In this document: in pieces, positions 59,738 through 64,000 of the stretch
Position numbering within the stretch: position 1 is the stretch's first letter
How the letters are laid out: each line of letters begins with the position of its first letter
Origin: Isoetes taiwanensis
Lineage: Eukaryota; Streptophyta; Lycopodiopsida; Isoetales; Isoetaceae
Assembly: GCA_021234155.1 (NCBI GenBank)
Contig: JAJEKV010000136.1
Span: forward strand, 620,001 to 684,000
Length of the DNA stretch: 64,000 bases
Reading direction: 5' to 3'
Made by a program: the position numbers and the translations under genes
Notes under the pieces: model-generated
Databases searched by the model: none
Seen by the model: the letters and a program-made list of their open reading frames with translations, nothing else
Told to the model about the DNA's origin: nothing

Positions 59738-60238
59738 TGTGAACGCTCTGTCATAACATTTGAATTTTTATTGGATATGTTGTGTCCAAAGGAAGGCATT
59801 GTGGTTGACCTTCTTGCAGGGACATGATCATTAGCAGAGGCATGTGCTAAATTTGGTTCTCACTACTTTGGTATTGAGAAGGAGGACACACTTGTTGATT
59901 TTGTTAAGAACAAAAGACTATCTAGAATTTTCGTGCAGAATGAAAATACAAAAGTACATGCGGAACCGATTAAAAATTCTAGTGGACTCATCTCTACCTT
60001 GGGAGCTGAATTGGAAGAACCCGAATAGTAAGGTTGATAGTGTCTATCTAACTTTTATTATATTGGTAATTTGCCTCCATTGCCATCACTGACATAATTT
60101 TGTTTTCCTTGTAGTTCATTGCCTATCTATGCGGAGAGAGTGGCTATAGCAATGGCCTTAGAATCTTCCCCAGAAATGAAGGAATATAGCAAGAGGAAGA
60201 CTTCTATTTATGTGGATGATGAGTGTGTTGAAGAGTAA
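59718..60238 (+). pseudogene. N6/N4-type DNA methyltransferase C-terminal fragment, copy B (better preserved)
   Basis: Exon 1 (59718-60027) follows a CTGACAG acceptor and reads as in copy A, with the same TGA inside motif I. It ends ELEEPE plus TA before GTAAGG. An 87-bp intron (60028-60114) ends TTCCTTGTAG. Exon 2 (60115-60238) completes a Tyr codon and reads YSLPIYAERVAIAMALESSP and later SIYVDDECVEE to a TAA. The phase is exact across the junction. Total about 143 residues with one internal stop. The role inferred from the family is AdoMet-dependent methylation of adenine N6 or cytosine N4 in DNA. The catalytic motif is missing upstream. Confidence 0.65.
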
Positions 60239-61060
60239 ACAATACACAACTTACTTTTCTTTATCATTGAAGATAAACTATGCATCCTTCTATTACATAT
60301 CCACTTCCTAACTTCTTATTAGTAATTTTGAATTCTATTTCATTACATCTTCGTTAAAGTTGTTCTTCATGAATTCCTCTTTTTTTTTTTCGAAAGTGTT
60401 ATTCCTTTTACAAATGTCATCGTTATTTAAATTTACTTTGTTAACAATTGTATTCTGCTAAATTACATCTTCTGTACATTAAAGTAAGTGGCTTCATTCT
60501 TTAAAGTAAGTGGCTTAATTTTTTAAATTTACTTTGATAACTATTATAATGCAATACAAGAACTATGAGTATTACACAGTACCTAATTCGAGTGCACCAT
60601 GCTATCAATGTTAAGTAACTTATTTTTTAACAAAAAACCTAAAAAACCATGAAAAAAAAAAACCTGGCTTTGAAAATCCCCGAACTAAACTTTGGCCATG
60701 CTAATACATTTCTATATGCCTTTTCTTATGCATACAAGCCAAGCATACTCCTTGAGTTGCGACCCCAAGGAGTTATCCTTCCTCTCTCCGTATGTATAGG
60801 TACTTTCACAAAAGGGTTGTTCCCTTGCCTCACTCGTCTAGCCATCCGACCACAGATGCAGAGCTACGCGGGCACCCCACCTCTGCAAAGATGGGCCATT
60901 CAATCATGATGCCAATGCCACGTAATATTAATATTTACCTTATGATTTTCAGCGGCATACACATATAAACACCCACATCAAATACTATTCTACTTCATCA
61001 GACAATAATAGCAAAAGACGGTTAACTACTTTCATAAATTCCAACCTAATCCTATTGTTT

Positions 61061-62679
61061 AAATTTGGTTTTTCCGGGGATCCGAAAACTTTTTGGATTT
61101 TTTTTTTAGGTTAATTTCTTAAGGTTCGAAGGGTTTTGTCAGCCGAAAAAACTTCCCGATAGTCCAAAAATTGGAAAAGCATTTTTGCATAAGATTTGGA
61201 TGGTTTCGATGTTGTCAGATTTAGGGATTTCTTCTTTGGGTAAAGCTTCGATGCACCGTCACTCTGGAAGCATGTAGCACAACATGGAGGCCACGATTCG
61301 CGATTTGGACATTCGAGATACATGTTTCTATTTTCTATTCGGAACTATAGCTTGCGGGAGGATTATTGTTTCACATCGATTCTAGAATTGAAGGCAACAA
61401 GTCGTTATCAAGAATGATCGGCTTCATGTTGGGCCAGCTTCTACCTTATGCTAAATTGACCATCACTATCTGCAAATCTCCTAGCAGTTGGTAAGAGTTT
61501 TCTTTTTTTTCATGGCATGGGCTTTGTTGAAAATCCATTCATCGTCTATTCTTCATGCTTCTCTATGTTTGCTAGCCAAAATTCTTACGGTATGAGATGA
61601 AGAATCGAGAGCATTTCTTATGTTAAAATTTCATTTTAGGTGTTGCAAAATGCACAGGCTATGTTTTTGATGCTTAGAAAATGGCCAGTTCGTTCCTGAT
61701 ACTATCTAGCGTCACGCCAGCAAAACATTCTCCACAAATTTTATAGGTGAGTCATTTTTGCTGTTTTTATCTCTATATTTATATGATTCAAACTATATTT
61801 GAACGCCGTTGAAATACTGGCATTCTTAAGCTGAAAGCATGCCTATTACCCCTACAGTGGTGTTTTAAATTTGGTTTTTCCGGGGATCCGAAAACTTTTT
61901 GGATTTTTTTTTTAGGTTAATTTCTTAAGGTTCGAAGGGTTTTGTCAGCCGAAAAAACTTCCCGATAGTCCAAAAATTGGAAAAGCATTTTTGCATAAGA
62001 TTTGGATGGTTTCGATGTTGTCAGATTTAGGGATTTCTTCTTTGGGTAAAGCTTCGATGCACCGTCACTCTGGAAGCATGTAGCACAACATGGAGGCCAC
62101 GATTCGCGATTTGGACATTCGAGATACATGTTTCTATTTTCTATTCGGAACTATAGCTTGCGGGAGGATTATTGTTTCACATCGATTCTAGAATTGAAGG
62201 CAACAAGTCGTTATCAAGAATGATCGGCTTCATGTTGGGCCAGCTTCTACCTTATGCTAAATTGACCATCACTATCACGCAAATCTCCTAGCGGTTGGTA
62301 AGAGTTTTTTTTTTTTTTTTCATGGCATGGGCTTTGTTGAAAATCCATTCATCGTCTATTCTTCATGCTTCTCTATGTTTGCTAGCCAAAATTCTTACGG
62401 TATGAGATGAAGAATCGAGAGCATTTCTTATGTTAAAATTTCATTTTAGGTGTTGCAAAATGCATGGGCTATGTTTTTGATGCTTAGAAAATGGCGATTC
62501 GTTCTCGATACTATCTAGCGTCCATGCCAAACAAAACATTCTCCACAAATTTTATAGGTGAGTCATTTTTTCTTTGTTTTTTATCTCTATATTTATATGA
62601 TTCAAACTATATTTGAACGCCGTTGAAATACTGGCATTCTTAAGCTGAAAGCATGCCTATTACCCCTACAGTGGTGTTT
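61061..62679 (+). repeat. ~806-bp tandem duplication present only in copy B
   Basis: Unit 1 (61061-61866) and unit 2 (61867-62679) are near-identical and correspond to a single stretch (14221-15030) in copy A. The junction joins CAGTGGTGTTT to AAATTTGG; both parental sites carry TGTTT, so the breakpoint has 5-bp microhomology. A 70-residue minus frame (61111-61323) repeats identically at 61917-62129 and has no recognised domain. T-run lengths differ between units. Confidence 0.93.
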
Positions 62680-64000
62680 ATGATGTTAGCTTTTGACATT
62701 ATTCATCCGGGGTTGTCCTTCTCACTTACTTGATTGAAGATATATTTGAGAACGATCTTGATACTAGCTTAGTGGAATTTTATCCATGAATGTAAGTTTT
62801 ACTTTGATCCGCACCAGAGTATTTGAGGAGAGTTAACTTATTTGTTATTCTTGCTATATTTTACTGCCCATGGGAAGTCTATATTCCTCAGTGCTTATTC
62901 CTCAATTACCATCATTGCTCCTTCTGTAGAAAAGGAGTGTACCGCCGACAAACATCTCCATGATATATATTCTTATATGCCAATGCAGGAAACGACTCAA
63001 TTTCCATTCTTTCCACAAGGTAAATTAGCTATATATTGATGAGTCTCAATCACTATTTCTTTGTTCAATCATTATGGTGACAATCTGCAATTTGGGCCAT
63101 AACGAAGGTATCCACTTGCATTTTGTAACTGACGGAAAAGCTTCAATCTAGAAATTTGATGAGTCGTTTCTTCCATATTTTTGTTACGAAAAGGAGTTTC
63201 ATTATAGAAGATTAATAAAGCGTGCCATGTCAATGAAGGTATGGTTTTGGTCTTTGGAGGCTTTTTCCACGGCAATGTCTCTTGGTATATTAAAGTCTAC
63301 ATGCAAGAGAACCAAAGCTTCCAACGGCATCTAACATCTTACTTTTTGGTGTCAAATCAAAAGGCTTGGTTAGGGGTTTGCATACGATTCTCCAATCACT
63401 TTGTTTTTCCAGGTAAGTCCACTTCTTTTCCATTTAACAAAGCTTCCAATGGCATCCACATCTTATTTTTTAGGGTAAAATCAAAAGTTGATTAGGGATT
63501 TGCATACCATTCTTCAATCACTTTTTGTTTTTTCCAGGTAAGTCCAGCATTTTTTCCATTCAATTCACATGCTGCTTAAGTTTCTATGGTTTCTTTGTGT
63601 CCCATGTTCATCATTATCCAAAAGAGGCATACACTTTCTTTTATTGGGCTGCCTCTCTTTCTTGATGTGCATGTTGTCTTGCAATTTTACCGTTTGTATT
63701 TTTAGGCAAGTCTACTTTTCTTTACATTCAGGTACATAAAATAGTTCAAATCCTTCACAGGCCACTTATCCCTTTATGATTTCTTTTCTTTTCCTTGCAT
63801 ATGTACTAAGCCAGAAGGTTATTTCCAAATTATCCAAAAAACCGTGCATTACTACCTCTCCTTCTTGCTGTGCATGTGGGCATCATTTTTATTTTGCAAG
63901 TAAGGAATGAAAATTTACCATCACATTCTTGGCCTACGTTGTCATCACAGATAATAGTAAAGCCACAAATCTAAATAATAGGTGTTCACTTCCAGATTTG
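62680..64000. other. Copy B counterpart of 15030-16344
   Basis: Contains the same 125-bp tandem duplication (from about 63313), TTTTTCCAG/GTAAGT motifs (63412, 63537) and TTTTTAG/GCAAGT (about 63705). No gene is recognised. The sequence runs off the window end. Confidence 0.6.

Larger units (their letters stand above)
46859..64000 (+). repeat. Large direct repeat, copy B
   Basis: Collinear with 1-16344 from its first base to the end of the window. Longer than copy A chiefly because of an extra ~806-bp unit at 61061-61866. Gene fragments of copy A are all present: Helitron end (47553-47579, hairpin degraded), foldback element (49786-50228), gypsy fragment (55636-57461), SWIM fragment (59375-59737) and methyltransferase fragment (59718-60238). 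Several broken frames in one copy are intact in the other, so some breaks are sequence errors or very recent. Confidence 0.97.

Noticed and set aside
1-64000. CRISPR array, bacterial operon, tRNA or rRNA genes
   Set aside because: No regularly spaced repeats, no closely packed genes with ribosome-binding sites, and no tRNA or rRNA sequence that I could recognise by eye. A covariance-model tRNA search was not possible here.
1-64000. The two large copies as the LTRs of one giant retroelement
   Set aside because: They are 16-17 kb or more, contain internal gene fragments of other elements, and lack TG...CA ends, primer-binding site and polypurine tract at their borders; both run off the window.

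Overview
This is nuclear-looking plant DNA: AT-rich, dominated by decayed transposable elements (Ty1/copia, Ty3/gypsy, Helitron ends, terminal-inverted-repeat elements), with GT-AG introns and no bacterial-style gene organisation. No intact, clearly cellular gene is visible. The host cannot be named from sequence alone. The transposase-like gene at 33-35 kb belongs to a family I associate from memory with non-seed plants, so a lycophyte, fern or bryophyte-like host is a low-confidence inference.

The layout is set by one very large direct repeat. Bases 1-16344 (copy A) recur as 46859-64000 (copy B), a period of 46858 bp at the left edge and 47656 bp at the right. Both copies run off the window edges. 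Copy B carries an extra ~806-bp tandem duplication (61061-62679). The rest differs mainly by homopolymer changes and clustered few-base changes near CWG/CCGG motifs, so the duplication is either very recent or an assembly or haplotype artefact.

Each copy holds, from left: a Helitron 3' terminus; a foldback element; a ~130-bp tandem repeat; diverged repeats; a minus-strand Ty3/gypsy fragment (gag, zinc knuckle, protease, start of reverse transcriptase); a minus-strand SWIM zinc-finger fragment; and, abutting it on the plus strand, a spliced fragment that reads as the C-terminal part of an N6/N4-type DNA methyltransferase. Copy B keeps the methyltransferase frame open through a second exon; copy A is frameshifted there. 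A stretch rich in juxtaposed 3'/5' splice-site motifs follows.

The unique middle (16345-46858) holds a copia fragment with an identifiable 3' LTR start (20.35-22.5 kb), diverged tandem repeats at 24 kb, a GC-rich LTR-like block (29.8-31.25 kb), a broken intron-containing transposase-like gene (32.7-35.4 kb), a copia gag fragment cut by a minus-strand Helitron terminus (37.8-38.2 kb), a TTCTA microsatellite (42.5 kb) and an 885-bp TIR element with a TAA target duplication (43.0-43.9 kb).

The most interesting items are the methyltransferase fragment beside the SWIM fragment, the transposase-like family, the 46.86-kb periodicity and the recursive-splice-like motifs. Functional cooperation between these pieces is not shown; most look like mobile-element cargo or debris.
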